DNA of 64,000 nt from Ypsolopha sequella (Eukaryota; Arthropoda; Insecta; Lepidoptera; Ypsolophidae), in the NCBI GenBank assembly GCA_934047225.1, contig OW204000.1, positions 19,052,001-19,116,000 of the forward strand, read 5' to 3'. The translations under genes were made by a program, and so were the position numbers. Shown here one piece after another: positions 31,757-44,352 of the stretch. Every line of letters begins with the position of its first letter. Position 1 is the stretch's first letter. A model generated the notes under the pieces. The model had not been told where the DNA came from. It searched no databases and saw only the letters and a program-made list of their open reading frames with translations.

Positions 31757-32162
31757 CCGCCGCGAATCTTCAAATTTAAATATGGGCTCTGATGGGAGCA
31801 AAAAGTATTAATTTTTTAAAATGATTTTAGTGTAATCATGTCTTAAGTATTTAGTTTCAACCGCCTTTTTCTTTACGCCTTTGTCTATTAGAGTTCTTTT
31901 TGTCATAATAAATAAATACATATCTACAATTTTTATCGAATTTCTATACTACCTACATATTTTAACAATAGGCTCTTTACATATGTATATAAAAGTTAGC
32001 TTTAATAATATTTTGTAAGGTACTAAACTTATTTTAATTTGTTGCCGATTATCGTTAAATTTTTTCCAAATTCTAGTTTGTGAATTAAACAAAAATGAGG
32101 ACCCATAAATATGGACGGATATGGTTTCTTTCTTGTTTGAGGTAAGGAATACCAAAAATAAC
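31757..32162. other. No gene recognised
   Basis: AT-rich spacer with no supported feature. Confidence 0.4.
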
Positions 32163-32559
32163 TTTTCAATGCATGTGCTCGTAAAGGCCCACTTTTTATG
32201 CATCAAAACCGAACAGAAAGTCGATTATTTTGCCCTAGGGCTTTTAATATTATTTTTTATTTTATTTGTTTGCAATGGTTGGCTAACCTGCAGCCTTTCC
32301 TGTCTACCATAGATGTTATACTTTTTTTTCCACTGTTTAACGGCTCTGGATATAATGGCCTTTTGAGCCAATCATAATTGAATGTTCACAAGATTATATT
32401 TGTTTTCATTTCCTCACACTATGCATTGAAAAACGTAGTATGATACACGGGCGTAAAAGCAATAAATTACCCGGTTACGTTTAAAACACTCGCTACGCTC
32501 GTGTTTTAAATCGTCCTCGTAATTTATTCCTTTTCGCCCTAGTAGCATAAACTACTATT
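32163..32559 (-). repeat. Hairpin-ended dispersed repeat, copy 2 of 5
   Basis: Inverted relative to 19729-20122, with the same ends and the same apex palindrome near 32485-32515. It has two or three small differences, including a gap in ATAATGGCCTTTTGAGCC. Confidence 0.8.
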
Positions 32560-32801
32560 TAAAGTGTAAGTGGCTGTTTTATTACGCTCTGAAGACTGAA
32601 AAAGCTTAACCCTAACCCTGGGGTTGGATGCAAGGATGCAAACAACAGCTGTCCACTCTTTGTAAACGATTACTATTTTTTGTAATAGTAGCCGCCAAAG
32701 GCAAGGTGCTTTCCATGGCATGTAGACCGAATACAAATTGTGCCCCAACGAGATTGGAATGATAATAAGGAATTCGACTATCTGATTGTTGGATTAACCC
32801 T

Positions 32802-33275
32802 TTAAGGCGATTACCATCGCCAAATTAGCAGCTCGATATTTGTCACTACAAATATCAACGGAACCGACATTGAAATAACGTTCATATCAGCGCGCAATGC
32901 ATAGTGGCTGTTACGACGCTCGCTGCGACCTTGATAGGGCGAAATAGGGGAAAATTATACTTTTCACTTGGACGTGATTACTCGATTCAATAATCTTATG
33001 TTATGTTTATAGCTATAAAGTTTATCTATTTATCAAAGCATAAATTAATTCAATCGGCCAAGCAACTCAGGAGCAGTAGGGAATTTGAGGTCAAAAAACA
33101 CCATTCAGTAAAAAAAAAAAATCATGTAGAAATTTTGGTGGTATGAAAAAGAAAACTGTTGCATATGTTGTCTAAGAGTTGATTATTCATAATACATTTT
33201 TCATTCTTTTTGGTTTGGCCATAAACGAGGAGTAGGCTTTAGAAAGTACCCATTTGGCAATAGTAAGGGCCTTAA
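32802..33275 (+). mobile_element. Non-autonomous element flanked by TTAA, copy 1
   Basis: TTAA (32802-32805), then GGCGATTACCATCGCCAAAT; at the right TTTGGCAATAGTAAGGGCC, then TTAA (33272-33275). The ends are imperfect inverted repeats of about 20 bp. A second copy lies inverted at 48988-49456, again between TTAA tetranucleotides. TTAA target use is characteristic of piggyBac-type elements; no transposase is present. Confidence 0.65.
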
Positions 33276-33292
33276 GGCTGGGCCTTCCCCCT

Positions 33293-33786
33293 TCAACATG
33301 AACAACGTCAGATTTTCGAGGCTTCGTTTGAGGAAATTAGGACTTCCCCAATATTGAAAAAAAAATAAATATAAATATTGTTAGTCTTTTTCATGGCAAC
33401 GTATCGTACTAATAAAAATGTAAATATTTACAACTTTTGTCTTAAGAAAATATATTTCAACCCTAGTTTTTTTGGTTTTGCAGTGTTACTTAGAAGAACG
33501 CGGTTACGGGATCGACTTAATTTTTTTTCCATCAAATAAGTAATACAAATATTAAGTGAATGTACTAAAATCCAAATATTTTTGCCCATAAAATATTTCA
33601 ATACAAGCTAAAAAACCTCCATTTTGTTCTTCCGCTACGTGATTTGTAGTATTACCGTTCGAAGACAAATAGGCCAATGAGCCAACCAATAATCGCTTCT
33701 ATTAAAACCTAATAAAGTATTTGCCATTGGCCTTTTTGTGTTGGACGTGTAGTTACTTTTTGCTAGCCTATGCCATACTCTTAATT
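33293..33786 (+). repeat. Dispersed repeat, copy 3 of 3
   Basis: Same orientation and order as 7377-7862 (CATGAACAACGTCAGATTTT to TTTTTGCTAGCCTATGCCA). It begins 17 bp after the TTAA-flanked element. Confidence 0.7.
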
Positions 33787-36700
33787 CTTATTATCGTTAC
33801 AACAGTAGATCGCAGTCCAGATTGTGGCTCTGATCGATCTTACATATTCATTAATTACTAATAAAATAACTGCCATCAATAATTATACATTTTCATGTAC
33901 GAGTAAGCATGGGTTTTTTCATCAACAGAGTAGAGTATCTGATTTGTGTAAATGCTTTCTTATCGATAATTATTTGACCTTTCGGAGACGAAAAACATAG
34001 ATGTCTGCCGCGGCCATGTGCATTTTGTCTTCTGGGATTGTCCTCAATGTAGAAATTAAGAGGCTATATGAATTTTATTTTTGTCATTGTCACTGTTAGC
34101 GAAAAAACACGCAGTACGAGGCGGATTCATGGGGGCTATTCCAGAGAAATAGTCAAAGCAAGACTTCTAAAACTCGAGGTAAAAATGTATGGAGTTTGAC
34201 AAATCAAACAGGTTTTTACGGACACGAAGATTGCCCCCCTTAGCAAAAGAGAAAAATTCAAGTTTTTTATTTTGGATTATTTTTTATGACAACCCAGAAA
34301 TCCTACAACGACACAGTTAGTATTTTTTTGTGTGCAGTTAATATTTTTGATAAAACACTGTAGTAGCATTTTAGTATTTTCTGCTGTGCGTTTTAATACA
34401 ACCCTTTTATTTTTATAAAAATAACTAAAATAATAGCTGGCAAAATTTCCAAAAACAAAAATCTAGATATTGTCAAAATTTATCTAATAAAATATGGTTG
34501 AGCTCTGTACATGACTCCTATTCATCAAACGAGGAGAAAAAGTGTGTTTGAGAGGTCTTCAATATTGTTCTATCAAGGAAAATTTATTCAACCATGTTTT
34601 CCAAAATAGATTATATTATAGTCAAAATTCATAAACAAGAAATTAAAAAAAAATGTGTATGTCATGAAATACACATAAAAAGCAGCCCCGTTTTATTTAC
34701 ATAGCGCCTTAAAAAAGAAAACGGCCTTTGACACATATACGTTCAGACTACGACTACGACGTAGTGGATCTACAAAGCGTAAAAGCTATGGGGTCGTAGC
34801 ACTTGCTACGGCGTAGCAAAAAGAGGACGAATGTGTTGAGTCCAGTTACAACACCCTAATTCTGCACTTGAGTCTGTCGTTTCTAAGTGAAGCCGCGGTT
34901 AGTACGAAGCCATTTAATCACAGAAAATGGACAGTATTGCCATGGCATTATTATGACTTTAAATATACAACTTTTCTAAGGGTTAATTTAGTTTCGAAAT
35001 ATGTTTCAGGTGATTGTATTGGGACAGTGGACTCGGAATATGTATTATGAAATGAAATATGAAATATATTTATTCATGTAATGTGTATTACATACACTTA
35101 TTACAGGTCGGTTTTAATGTAATAATAATTATGTAATAATGTAATAGTAATTAAATAATCTATGTGTACAGGTAATAGTTTTATGTAGTAAATAATAATA
35201 TGGGGAAATAATAAAGGTTGGGTTGACTTAAATTTAATAAAAAAAAAACACTTCAATAAAATAAAAATACAGGAATAAGGAATAAATAATAAAATAAATT
35301 TATGCAATACATATAATAAATATATGCCTAACTCCGCCCATTCGATTAGATCCAATCTCTTAAACCTTAATAGGTCCAAAACTTTTTACATCCAATCTCT
35401 TGAACCTTGTTTTTAAATAGGTCCAAAACTTTTTTATTTGTTTTTAAACTTGACAGATCATCAGATATAATGAAATATGGTTGATTTATGTGCTGTGTAT
35501 TGTCTGCCTGTCTGTACAAATATACTGTACTGTGCAGAAATAATGAACTTTTTCATTAAGGCATTTTCATTTATACTGTTTGTATACCGGTTGGAAATTG
35601 TGAAGATTGCTTGGAAGGTTTGCCTTTCAGGATATTTCTCAATATTTTGGGAATATCTACTGAAAGAATTTAAAAAATAAAAATAAAATAAATAAACGTT
35701 TATTTCACATGAACATTCATACATATTTGTGTATAATTCTACCGAACTACATAATAGTTTGTAGGCAAAAAAAGCTCCCTTTTACTTTCCACTATTTATG
35801 TGAACATTTATAGGCTTGTTTAATTTTCAAGTTTTAGATTTTAATAAGAACAAAAAACAAATAAATAAATCAATTCTCTTCTTCTATGAAACAATTTTGA
35901 CTTTAACTTGATTCAAGAGATTTTTTTTTATTTCGTTTTAAATACAGGTTTACTACTTAAGCTTCTTATTTCATATGGTATACTATTGTGGATTTTGGGT
36001 ACAAGATATTTTCTGTGCAGCTGGCCGTAGTAATTTGTGACTCGAGTTAGAGTAATTATATTTTTCCTCTTTTCTTATGTAACAGTGGGTTATTAACAGG
36101 AAACTTAAAATCCTCACATCCATAACTATCCAAGGCTAGTAGTGTCTTATTTGACTGTTGTTAAATTTTAATAATCTGAGAATGCAATCGAATAGGCAAT
36201 AACAACATTCGATAGGTATCACGAGGTATAAGGAAGTGAGCTAGGTATCTGGTATTAGAAATAACAGAAAAAGCTTAATCGGAGCAAAGCTTAACCTATA
36301 TTTTTAATAACATTATCCACTTCTTTAACAGATAACAACGCAAAGCAACGGAGTATAAAGCTTTTATCTAATAAATTAATTACTTCAGCGGTGTTGGTAA
36401 TTAAATTACGGATTAGTCCGGATATCCGTGCGTGTTGACGGAGGCGGCTCCATTATACTCTAGGGGATATTTTTATTACCAGATCAAAAGAGTATTTTGT
36501 GCAACTGTTACATAATTTCTTTATTCTTTAACTTTGTTATTAAAGTGTGTCTATCTACCGTTTTGTCTTCGACGCTAAGAAATATGAAATTATCTACATA
36601 TAATGAGAAAAAAAGAGATGAAATTAGCGGCCTTAACACGACATTTTTATATTATAAAATCCTCTTTTTCGTTGATTATACAAACCAGTTAATTCATATT

Positions 36701-37251
36701 TTCACGGTAATGTTGCATTACGCTTGAGACGCATGTTCTAATCAATAATATGCTTTATTACCAGTTACTTAGAGTGGACAGTCAGGGTGAAGGGTCTTGG
36801 AGTCGGATGGCATAATACAGGCTAGTTTCAGTCCCAAGAGCCGGCACTAGCTAATCCAGGAAAGTTATGGCAAAGTTAAAAGTTGCCCGTGAGAAGATGG
36901 GTTCCATAGATAAATGGATAAAATAGACTTACATAACTTTGGATCAAGTGAGCCTTAAGGGACTTACACTTTATACAGAACAATATTTTTAAATAGTATA
37001 TTAGTATATTTCCATTTACAATAAAATTTTACGGTTAAGAGCGCTTCTCAGGCCCAGTATTAGTTGTTTCAGGACTAATTAGGTTTATAATTAAATGTTT
37101 TCATTAAAAAGCTTAAACGCGCTGTTTGCGACATCATTAAAAAAATGGTTTTCTTGCAACTACCACATTATTATATTTAATACGAGCACTACCTCTCGTT
37201 GTCTTAAAGTAGGTAAGTTATGTATGTATTTATTTATATTATTTTGAATAG
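33787..37251. other. Long AT-rich stretch, no gene
   Basis: I see no coding region, tRNA or complete element. Near 35041-35075 TGAAATGAAATATGAAATAT followed by TTTATT looks like the tail of a minus-strand LINE, repeated near 59690-59720. A short direct repeat TAGGTCCAAAACTTTTT occurs twice near 35370-35435. Small open frames (35101-35379, 35461-35724) are low complexity. Confidence 0.5.
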
Positions 37252-37378
37252 ATTATGAATATAAACATATATTATATGTCAAATATATATTTTTGTAATT
37301 CGACTGACGTCGACCACAAGTTGGTCGAAATATGTATATCTCGATAATAGTTAAAACTTTTTTGTTTATATTTATAAT
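37252..37378. repeat. Inverted repeat carrying a hammerhead-like motif
   Basis: GATTATGAATATAAACA at the left pairs with TGTTTATATTTATAATG at the right (37362-37378), with AT-rich arms between. The ribozyme-like motif 37300-37344 occupies the centre. Confidence 0.55.
37300..37344 (+). ncRNA. Hammerhead-ribozyme-like motif (best stem III)
   Basis: Order of parts: UCGA (stem I), CUGACG, U, CGACC (stem II), loop ACAAGUU, GGUCG, AAA, then UAUGUAUAUC and UCGA (stem I partner). Stem II is perfect. AUAU-GU-AUAU can form a mini stem III, and the cleavage-site triplet would be AUC at 37338-37340. Departure from the canonical core: U in place of A9, and a C inserted before stem II. Confidence 0.5.
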
Positions 37379-37998
37379 GTGTTTAAAATAATTAAAAGCT
37401 AAACAAAGGCTTTCAAATAGTATTTATTTATATTAGGTTTTGTCTATAAACGTATACTGGGTGTTAAGATGAAGTTGCGGAAGCCGGAAACTGGTGATAG
37501 TTCTCGTCCATACGAACAACTTTTACTATGGAATCAACCATTGAATCGCGAAAAAAAATGTACGTTTGTCGTTTTATGGCTCGTATATTAAAATAATAAA
37601 TATTCTGTATCCCCTGAAGATGGATTAATTTCCGAAACCGGTTGGGAAGTGTGCAACGGGAAGTGTGCAACAAATATAATTGTGTTATGAAACAACTTGT
37701 ACAAGTGTTTATGTTCAAAATCAAGATGCTTTCTATGTTTCATCAAGTGCCGACAATCGCAAGTATAAATCATGTTTCATTCATTACTTTAGACATATTC
37801 TAAGGAGTATGAAAGTTTCATAAATTAGTGTAGACATTTTCCAAAGAATTTATAAATACTGGTTGGTTAGAACATATCATAGAGGAAAAAAAACTCTATG
37901 GAACATATGAACGGTAAATTGAGAGTCAATTTACTCCACTGACCTCTATACAAAAGCATTAATAGAGATCAGTAATCTGAGCAACAAGACACTTTAAG
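37379..37998. other. No gene recognised
   Basis: 37455-37490 (GTGTTAAGATGAAGTTGCGG) is shared inverted with about 41459-41490, and AACAACTTTTACTATGGA near 37516 belongs to the hairpin MITE family at 40839-41060. Otherwise nothing. Confidence 0.4.
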
Positions 37999-39241
37999 GC
38001 AGGGATTGCTCAACCACAAAATAAGGGCAACCGTAATTGATCGGTTTGACGTCATACCGTTGTATTTCGGTTGCCTTTAATTTTTCAACCGCAAAATAAG
38101 GGCTACCGAAAAATTGAGGTTTGACGTCATTTCGGGTTGCGGTTGCGATTAAATAACGGCTACCGTTATTTTGCCTTGGCTTCGGCACATTTCTTTGTAG
38201 ACGCCGCCGCGTCACCGCGCACCTGTCGGTATTCTTTGACGGTACGCGCCCGTCCGCAGCCATCTTAGGCGAATTCTAGGAGTGTGTAGGGCTGCCAACT
38301 TTCAAAATTGGCCGGCCAGGTGAACGCAAAAAAAAACTAAATTTTTATTAATTAATTATAGATATCATCTATTTTCCAATATTTAATTGAGAGTATTACA
38401 CATTTTTAATCAGTGCTGCTAGATTTTTCTAATCATATGTCTTATCTGTAATGAGAAAACTACTTATTACTTTTGATAGTTTTGTAAAATTTGTTACTTT
38501 TATATTATCATCCATCATCCATCAGCCTAGTTCGTTCACTGCTGGACATAAGCTTTTCCAGGACTTTGCAACTCCCGGCGGTCATCCTTGAAGAATTGCC
38601 CAAACTCACACACGCTGGGCAGGCGGGTTGGTGAGCGCGATGCCGAAACTCTCACACCAGTGACGCCGCTGCCCGTCACCAGTCTGTTCCATATAAGGTT
38701 CGGCTATTAGGGATGGATATACAATTTGTTTCGATTACATACCTACCCATTAAGCAAAATAAAAAATAAAATAAATAAGTAAAAAGAGAAAATAACATGC
38801 CTTAAGTTTTCTTAAACAGCCTTGTTTCAAACACGACGACTCATTATTTGATTTTTCATAAATGTAAAAACCATGTACGGCATTTTTTCTTCTCCTCCCC
38901 ATGATCAATTCTTACGTTTGTACTTTTAACACGTAAGCGCGCGGCGCGAATCAAAGAGAGTTATGTGTGTGCCGACTGCGCACTGCATGGCCTCGGCCAG
39001 AGACGCAGGGCGCGGGGTGCGGTGGCAGGCGGTGCAGCGGGCCCGGCACGGCGCGGCGGTAGCGGTGAATCACAGTACTCTTCGCCCCGCTAGCCCCGCG
39101 CCCGCGATGCAGTTGCCTGATTCCGGTTACCGAAATAATAACCGGTGAAATAAGGGTTGGAAAGATTTCGGTTGTATTAACCTGTACCGAAATTCGTATA
39201 CGGTGATTAACCGTTTCAACGGTACCGTAAAGTGTCCCTGC
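37999..39241 (+). mobile_element. Possible hAT-like element with GC-rich interior
   Basis: It opens CAGGGATTGCTCAACC and closes GTAAAGTGTCCCTG (CAGGGA-type ends in inverted orientation). Both ends hold repeated motifs around AACCG and ACCGAAATA. Flanks CTTTAAGG and CTTTCGAG agree at five of eight positions. The middle contains another repeat (38507-38725), so it is composite. 38935-39120 is strikingly GC-rich. No transposase frame. Confidence 0.45.
38507..38725 (+). repeat. Lepidopteran-type retroelement 3' fragment, copy 2
   Basis: CATCAGCCTAGTTCGTTCAC, TTTCCAGGACTTTGC, ACTCCCGGCGGTCATCCT and CTGTTCCATATAAGG in the family order; about 85-90% like 60411-60593. Inserted inside the possible hAT-like element. 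Confidence 0.7.
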
Positions 39242-39320
39242 TTTCGAGGGTTCCTAAACTTCCTAGCCAGCCTATGGTTCTTCAATCAACGCACTTCAAA
39301 GTAATTCGAGATTTATAATT

Positions 39321-39719
39321 TTAAGGTGGATGGTCCAAGGTAGTTTTAATAAAAAACTTATGAGAACCAATAACGACGACAGAAGTATTATTATTTAATT
39401 TTGTTACCTTTTTCCACACGTTCCATCAACTTTACACCCGCGAATATTCAGTTTTTCTTAAAAACAAAATGTTTTAACAGTTAAATTTTGCAATTTAAAA
39501 TTTTAAAGCTTTTTTAATCCAATGTGTATTGGATTACAAAAGTTTTAAATAACATAATTATATTTAAAAAAAAAATGTTTGCAAAAAAACTGATTATTCG
39601 CGGGTGTAAAGTTAATGGAACATGTGGAAAAAGGTAATAGAATTAAATAATAATACTTCTGTCGTCGTTATTGGTTCCCACAAGTTTGTATGAAGATTGC
39701 CTTGGACCATCCACCTTAA
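39321..39719. mobile_element. Fold-back MITE flanked by TTAA
   Basis: TTAA (39321-39324), then GGTGGATGGTCCAAGG; the right end is CCTTGGACCATCCACC then TTAA (39716-39719). The arms of about 135 bp pair along most of their length (GGGTGTAAAGTTAATGGAAC near 39604 against its counterpart near 39420-39440). No coding capacity. The TTAA flanks fit a piggyBac-type target. Confidence 0.75.
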
Positions 39720-40250
39720 TTTTAGTAATCCATAATGTAATAAAAAAAGAAACAGATTATTTCCTTTGATTTAGAGCAAAAAACTAACGCTCAAGGAAAT
39801 TAAAGAACCCTTTTGGATCCAAATTAAAATTTAATATTTCTTGTTAGATTTATTATTTTGTTTAAAACATAAAACATATTTTATTACATTCAATTTTAAG
39901 GTAACGATGTATCTCTATGGCCTTACTAGGGCTGCCACCCTTCAAAACGGGTAGGCCAGGAGTTTTATGAAAGATCGCTAAAAGACATTTTTTCATGTAA
40001 ATTATTTACAAAACAAAAAAAAAATTACGCTGCAGAGACTTGCATGATTTTTAAAATCATATTTTTGGTTTATTTGTGTGTTTTTTTTTCAGCAACGTCT
40101 TTTGCTTAATTTTTTTTTCTTACTTTAGAAAGTCTTGGATAATCATATTTTAATGAATCTTTACAATTAACTCCAACTCCAAGTTATGTGTAATTAACAC
40201 TTTAAACTACCGTAACAGCCGACTTTTATTTGCACTGTCTGTTTTGATCA
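39720..40250. other. No gene recognised
   Basis: AT-rich. GGGCTGCCACCCTTCAAAA near 39930 is also seen near 38289, a short shared fragment. Confidence 0.4.
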
Positions 40251-40482
40251 GCCCCTATATTCTGTATCTTTAATTGCCAACTGAACTGGGTGCCTATCAT
40301 CAAAAACATAGCTAAAAACGGAACTTTCAAAATTGCTATTAGTGGGTATTGAACTATTTACGAAATGTGTCGTCACTTTAAGTGCGAACATTTCCTTAGA
40401 CAATCGGAATTAGATAGTATAAAGATATTTTTGATGATAGACACCCAGTCCAGATGGCAACTAAAGATACAAAATAGGCCCT
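40251..40482 (-). mobile_element. MITE with long terminal inverted repeats, copy 2
   Basis: Inverted relative to 7876-8090. Left end GCCCCTATATTCTGTATC, right end GATACAAAATAGGCC, with ATCATCAAAAACATAG at the inner edge of the left arm. Confidence 0.75.
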
Positions 40483-40838
40483 CTGGAGATACATGACGTC
40501 ATCCCGTAGCCCGGACATGACACAACTCATAACCGTAGTGATGTATTGCCGCAGGCATTTTACAAACGGCGTCGTCAGTTTCTAAAAGCTCGCTGTTTTG
40601 CTTTTTGACGAATCTTATTATTAATCTTTATTGTACACAAAAAAAGGTTATACAAACTTTGAATATATACATTTTAGTTTATAGCAAATCGAATGAGTAT
40701 AAGAGTGGTTTAAAAAAAACGATAACTATATGTGTATTTAACTGTTAAACTTAACTAACTACATACTAAAATACTGATTATAGGTATACATATAGATAAA
40801 CTAAATTACATAATGACCTAAAATTTTTACATATATAC

Positions 40839-41060
40839 AAGGTGTAACAGAAACTTTCTGTTACACCTTCAAATATGGTTACACCTTTCCAGAAAGGTGT
40901 AACCATATTTAAAGAGCTTATTCAGTCAATGGTATAGAACAACTTTTACTATGGAGCCAACTCCGAACGAGATACCGAGTTTGTTCCATAGTAAAAGTTG
41001 TTCTATACCAATGACTGAATAAGCTCTTCAAATATGGTTACACCTTTCTGTTACACGTTG
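40839..41060. mobile_element. Multi-fold hairpin MITE
   Basis: The long arms GTGTAACCATATTTAAAGAG ... CTCTTCAAATATGGTTACAC enclose a centre with AACAACTTTTACTATGGA facing its complement. At the left edge GGTGTAACAGAAA is immediately followed by TTTCTGTTACACC, so a second small palindrome abuts the main one. The family is split by a LINE at 14998-15936. Confidence 0.75.
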
Positions 41061-41699
41061 TAGATAACTTTATATATACGTATATAAACTTCGTCATATA
41101 GTAGAGTAGAATTCGGGATTTTATAATTTGCCTCGGCATATAGTAGTTCTGCTAGTACTATTGAGGGTAGCCTCGCTCCGCTCCGGTTTGCTCGGTTCCA
41201 AATATGTACTTACATGTAAATCTAACACGCTTATCCTGGCTCCGCTCGTCGTAGCACCTATTTTTCACTTTTTGGTGAAATACATTCATTTTCAAGTTTT
41301 TAGAAAATGACGAAGTCAATTTACAAACAGCGGTCATTTTACAATTTACCGTTGCAAAATAGCGAGCGTTTAAAAACTGACGACGCCATTTTAAAAATGC
41401 CGAATTTTACTATATGCCTGCCACATACGCAAATGTACTATCGTACTATCGCTAGTTTTTGGTTTCCGCAACTTCATCTTGACACCTTGTATATTTAATA
41501 TCATATTTAATTTAATTTCATACATCATTTTATTTCATATTTCATTCATTATTTTTTGTTCGGTCTGCGAGCTTCTAAAGGCACGTTAAGCTGTAAGTCC
41601 ACATTTCTACTTGAAGTGCGGCTCACCTAGGTTAGTGAAACAGTACTCGAGTGTGAACTGTGACTTGCATTTTGCAGTCTACACTCGAAACATCTCTAA
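41061..41699. other. No gene recognised
   Basis: Contains a fragment (41459-41490) shared inverted with 37455-37490. Small open frames 41128-41310 and 41307-41498 show no domain. Confidence 0.4.
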
Positions 41700-41900
41700 C
41701 TCCCCCTCCTGGATTCATGTCGTGACGAAGTATCATAGTAAATATAATGCACATAAATGACGCTAATTAAAAAAAAACTCACTGTCCGTTGTCCGGCTCT
41801 GAGCCTACGCGTTTTTGTCATGACGCCTACGTCTCGTAGCGCTGGGCGCGGCGTAGCGCTTTTGAACCAACCGCTACGCGCGTAGAACCTTACCCTGCCC

Positions 41901-42030
41901 GTATAAAACCTAGCGTGCGAGTGATCCCATGCCATTTCTGTCTGCCACCCCCATAGCGCGGTCGTCGCGGTAAAGTCAGTGCGTTCAGTGCAAAGTTTTC
42001 CGTGACATTTCAAATTTCGAATCAGGTGAG
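41901..42030 (+). promoter_or_regulatory. Candidate promoter and non-coding first exon
   Basis: TATAAAA at 41903-41909 sits in a GC-rich block (41790-42000). Initiator-like TCAGTG words follow near 41976 and 41985, and CAGGTGAGT near 42023-42031 is a good splice donor followed by a pyrimidine run. No ATG with a long frame is present in the putative exon. It could be the 5' end of a gene lying to the right of the window's recognisable sequence, or of a transposon. The long minus-strand open frame 41696-42139 is more likely an artefact of the GC block. Confidence 0.3.
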
Positions 42031-42673
42031 TTTTTTCTTTTTTTTTTGTAATGTTTATGCCAGTTTTGGAGCAAAAAGTTTGAAAATAAGTTCGACTAAA
42101 ACTTTTAAAGTAAATAAAATTTGTGTTCAGTTTTAACAAGAGTTAAACAAATATAAAGGTTTTTTAATTAAAGACCAAAACAACAGTTTTTAAACAATAA
42201 CTTATTTCCTTGGCCAAAGTTTTTTAACAAGAGGTTCGTTTTAAATTTCTGATGTTTTTATTTTGATCTATTTTGAGCTTAATTATGTGGGTTAAGAGAT
42301 AGACAAAATAAAATTATTGGTAAATATCTGACTTTAATTATACTTTTTATATATTTGACATATATTTATTATATAGTCTGGTGATGACTATAATTACATA
42401 TTTGATATTAATATTTTTAAAATTAATTGCCTTTTTTGTACAAAATCATAAAAGATATTTAAGTTCTATGTTCTGCAATAAAATAATGTTTTGAATAGGA
42501 TTGTACCTATTTTTCAGAAGTTTTATTAAACAAAGTATTTAAAAAAGTAAATGTATAGCCATAGGTACAAAGCATACTTCGAAGCTATTTTAATCACCAC
42601 CTGGGGTGATCACTGACCTATGCTTCTTATTTCTACCCTTAGAGACCCACACATGATTGTAGGTAGGTATATA
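42031..42673. other. No gene recognised
   Basis: AT-rich; would be intron if the preceding candidate exon is real. Confidence 0.35.
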
Positions 42674-43032
42674 TTAGGTCTTTACCTATGAAAAGGCCGT
42701 TTTCTATAGAGAATTTGAAGGAAATCCAATTTTCAGTACTAACATTTTGCATTTTTTTTAGGAATGACAAATCCAAAATATGTGATTTTTATTGTGTATG
42801 AATGAGACAACATTAATCTAACAGCAACAATGGCATTTAGCACGAACTGTTTTTGAAAGTTTAATTTTGGCTATCAAACTGACCATAAAAACAAAATTTA
42901 ATACGTAGATGTAAAACCTTGAAATCAACTTTCAAACAAAAAACAAATAATTGAAATAGCTGTTGAATTACAGGAATTATGAACTCATGAATCTGTTAGA
43001 AAATTTCGGCAATTTCATAAGTAAAGATCTAT
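42674..43032 (-). mobile_element. Mariner-type MITE copy
   Basis: Left end TAGGTCTTTACCTATG, right end CGGCAATTTCATAAGTAAAG. The interior is shared with 46437-46825 in inverted orientation (GACAACATTAATCTAACAGC, GTAAAACCTTGAAATC). Confidence 0.75.
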
Positions 43033-44049
43033 TTAAAGAATTCACAATAAAATAATTGTCACTATATACACAAAATCTTTATAAAATAAAAGCAAATATA
43101 TTCAGCGAGATCAGATAATTAAGAGTAACCCATAAGAACAAAATACAATCATTAGAAACGTATTAACATTATTAACATAAACGTATTAACGTTTAGGTTT
43201 GCTGGAAGAAATCTTTTTTTAGAGGTAACATCGCCTGTGCTATGTGCTATATGCTATGTGCCTTGTAATTTATTATACGTCTTAACTGTTTTTCTGTGTA
43301 CATTAAAGAATAAAGAACATAAAATTTCGTCTTTACCTTTTTACAGCTTTTTTAAAATGGGATTAGAGAAAAGTAATGTATTTTTGTATTGAAAAAAAAA
43401 TCCTCAATTCGAACATGTTCCTATAACTTGTAGTCTTAGTTTGAAATATAAATTGTCCATCGGAAAGAAAAATATGGCAATAAAACTCAATGATACATCA
43501 TGTTTAAAACATCTCTATTCAGCTATTAAAACATTACTTACATAAAATACCACATCCTTTCTGGACCAAATATTCCACTTGTTGCTTTTGGAAAAATACT
43601 GCTTAAAATAACTGTGTTTCAATATCAACTTAGTTTACTTATTGAGAAGTTTCTTTGTGAAGTAGATTAAATATAAAATCCAGAGAAATATTTATACTGA
43701 ATTTTTTTTCACCTTTTTTGTTCGTCTATAACTTTACAAGCACTCAATTCTTGGGCGTCTTACTTCAAAGGTACCTTTGTAGAGGTATCACGAATAAATA
43801 TTTTCAGAATAAGTATCATAAGGCCCCAAAAATGGTATGATTGAGCTTAAAAATACTTTATAGTGAACTTAATCGCATAGTTTGTTTTATATGATTATAT
43901 GCGTACATCTATTTATTGGTATTTATTTCGCTATTTTGAAATACAGTTAAATTTAACTTCACCGATTAAATTCACGAAAAAAAAACAAAAATTAATTTTT
44001 CATCCACGATACGGAACCCTAGGTACGCAGTATGACTCGCACTTGAGCG
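43033..44049. other. No gene recognised
   Basis: AT-rich; a fragment near 43965-44050 (TACGGAACCCTAGGTACGC) resembles the end of the 6128-6745 repeat family. Confidence 0.4.
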
Positions 44050-44352
44050 TTTTTTAATTTTATTTCTAGTATAATAAAAAATTACACAACTTGCAAAATT
44101 TTGCATAAAACGAGGCAATATTCACATTATCCTGACAGCTATTATGAAGGTGTTTCATCAACATTTTGCTTTCTGGGCTATATAAAGCTTTGCAAGTATT
44201 ATCTAGCAACGCCGACGTAGTTAGATGTCGCTAGATCATATTAATGAAAAAAAAATATATATATATGAAGAAAATATGCTGTTGACTTCACATTCAGGTT
44301 TTACTCTTTGTATCAATCTTCAGAAAAATCCAAGCGTAAAGGGGCCTCTTAA
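44050..44352 (+). repeat. Interspersed repeat, second copy of 3310-3576
   Basis: Same order of words as the 3.3-kb copy, with an extra AAGCTTTGCAAGTATTATC and a longer AT run at 44258-44270. Confidence 0.6.

Noticed and set aside
32608..32630. Telomere-like CTTAACCCTAACCCTGGGG
   Set aside because: Only two near-units of a CCCTAA type; lepidopteran telomeres use TTAGG, and no array exists.
41696..42139. 147-codon open frame on the minus strand
   Set aside because: Lies over a GC-rich block with a plus-strand promoter-like signal; the translation has no family resemblance and no plausible splice structure.
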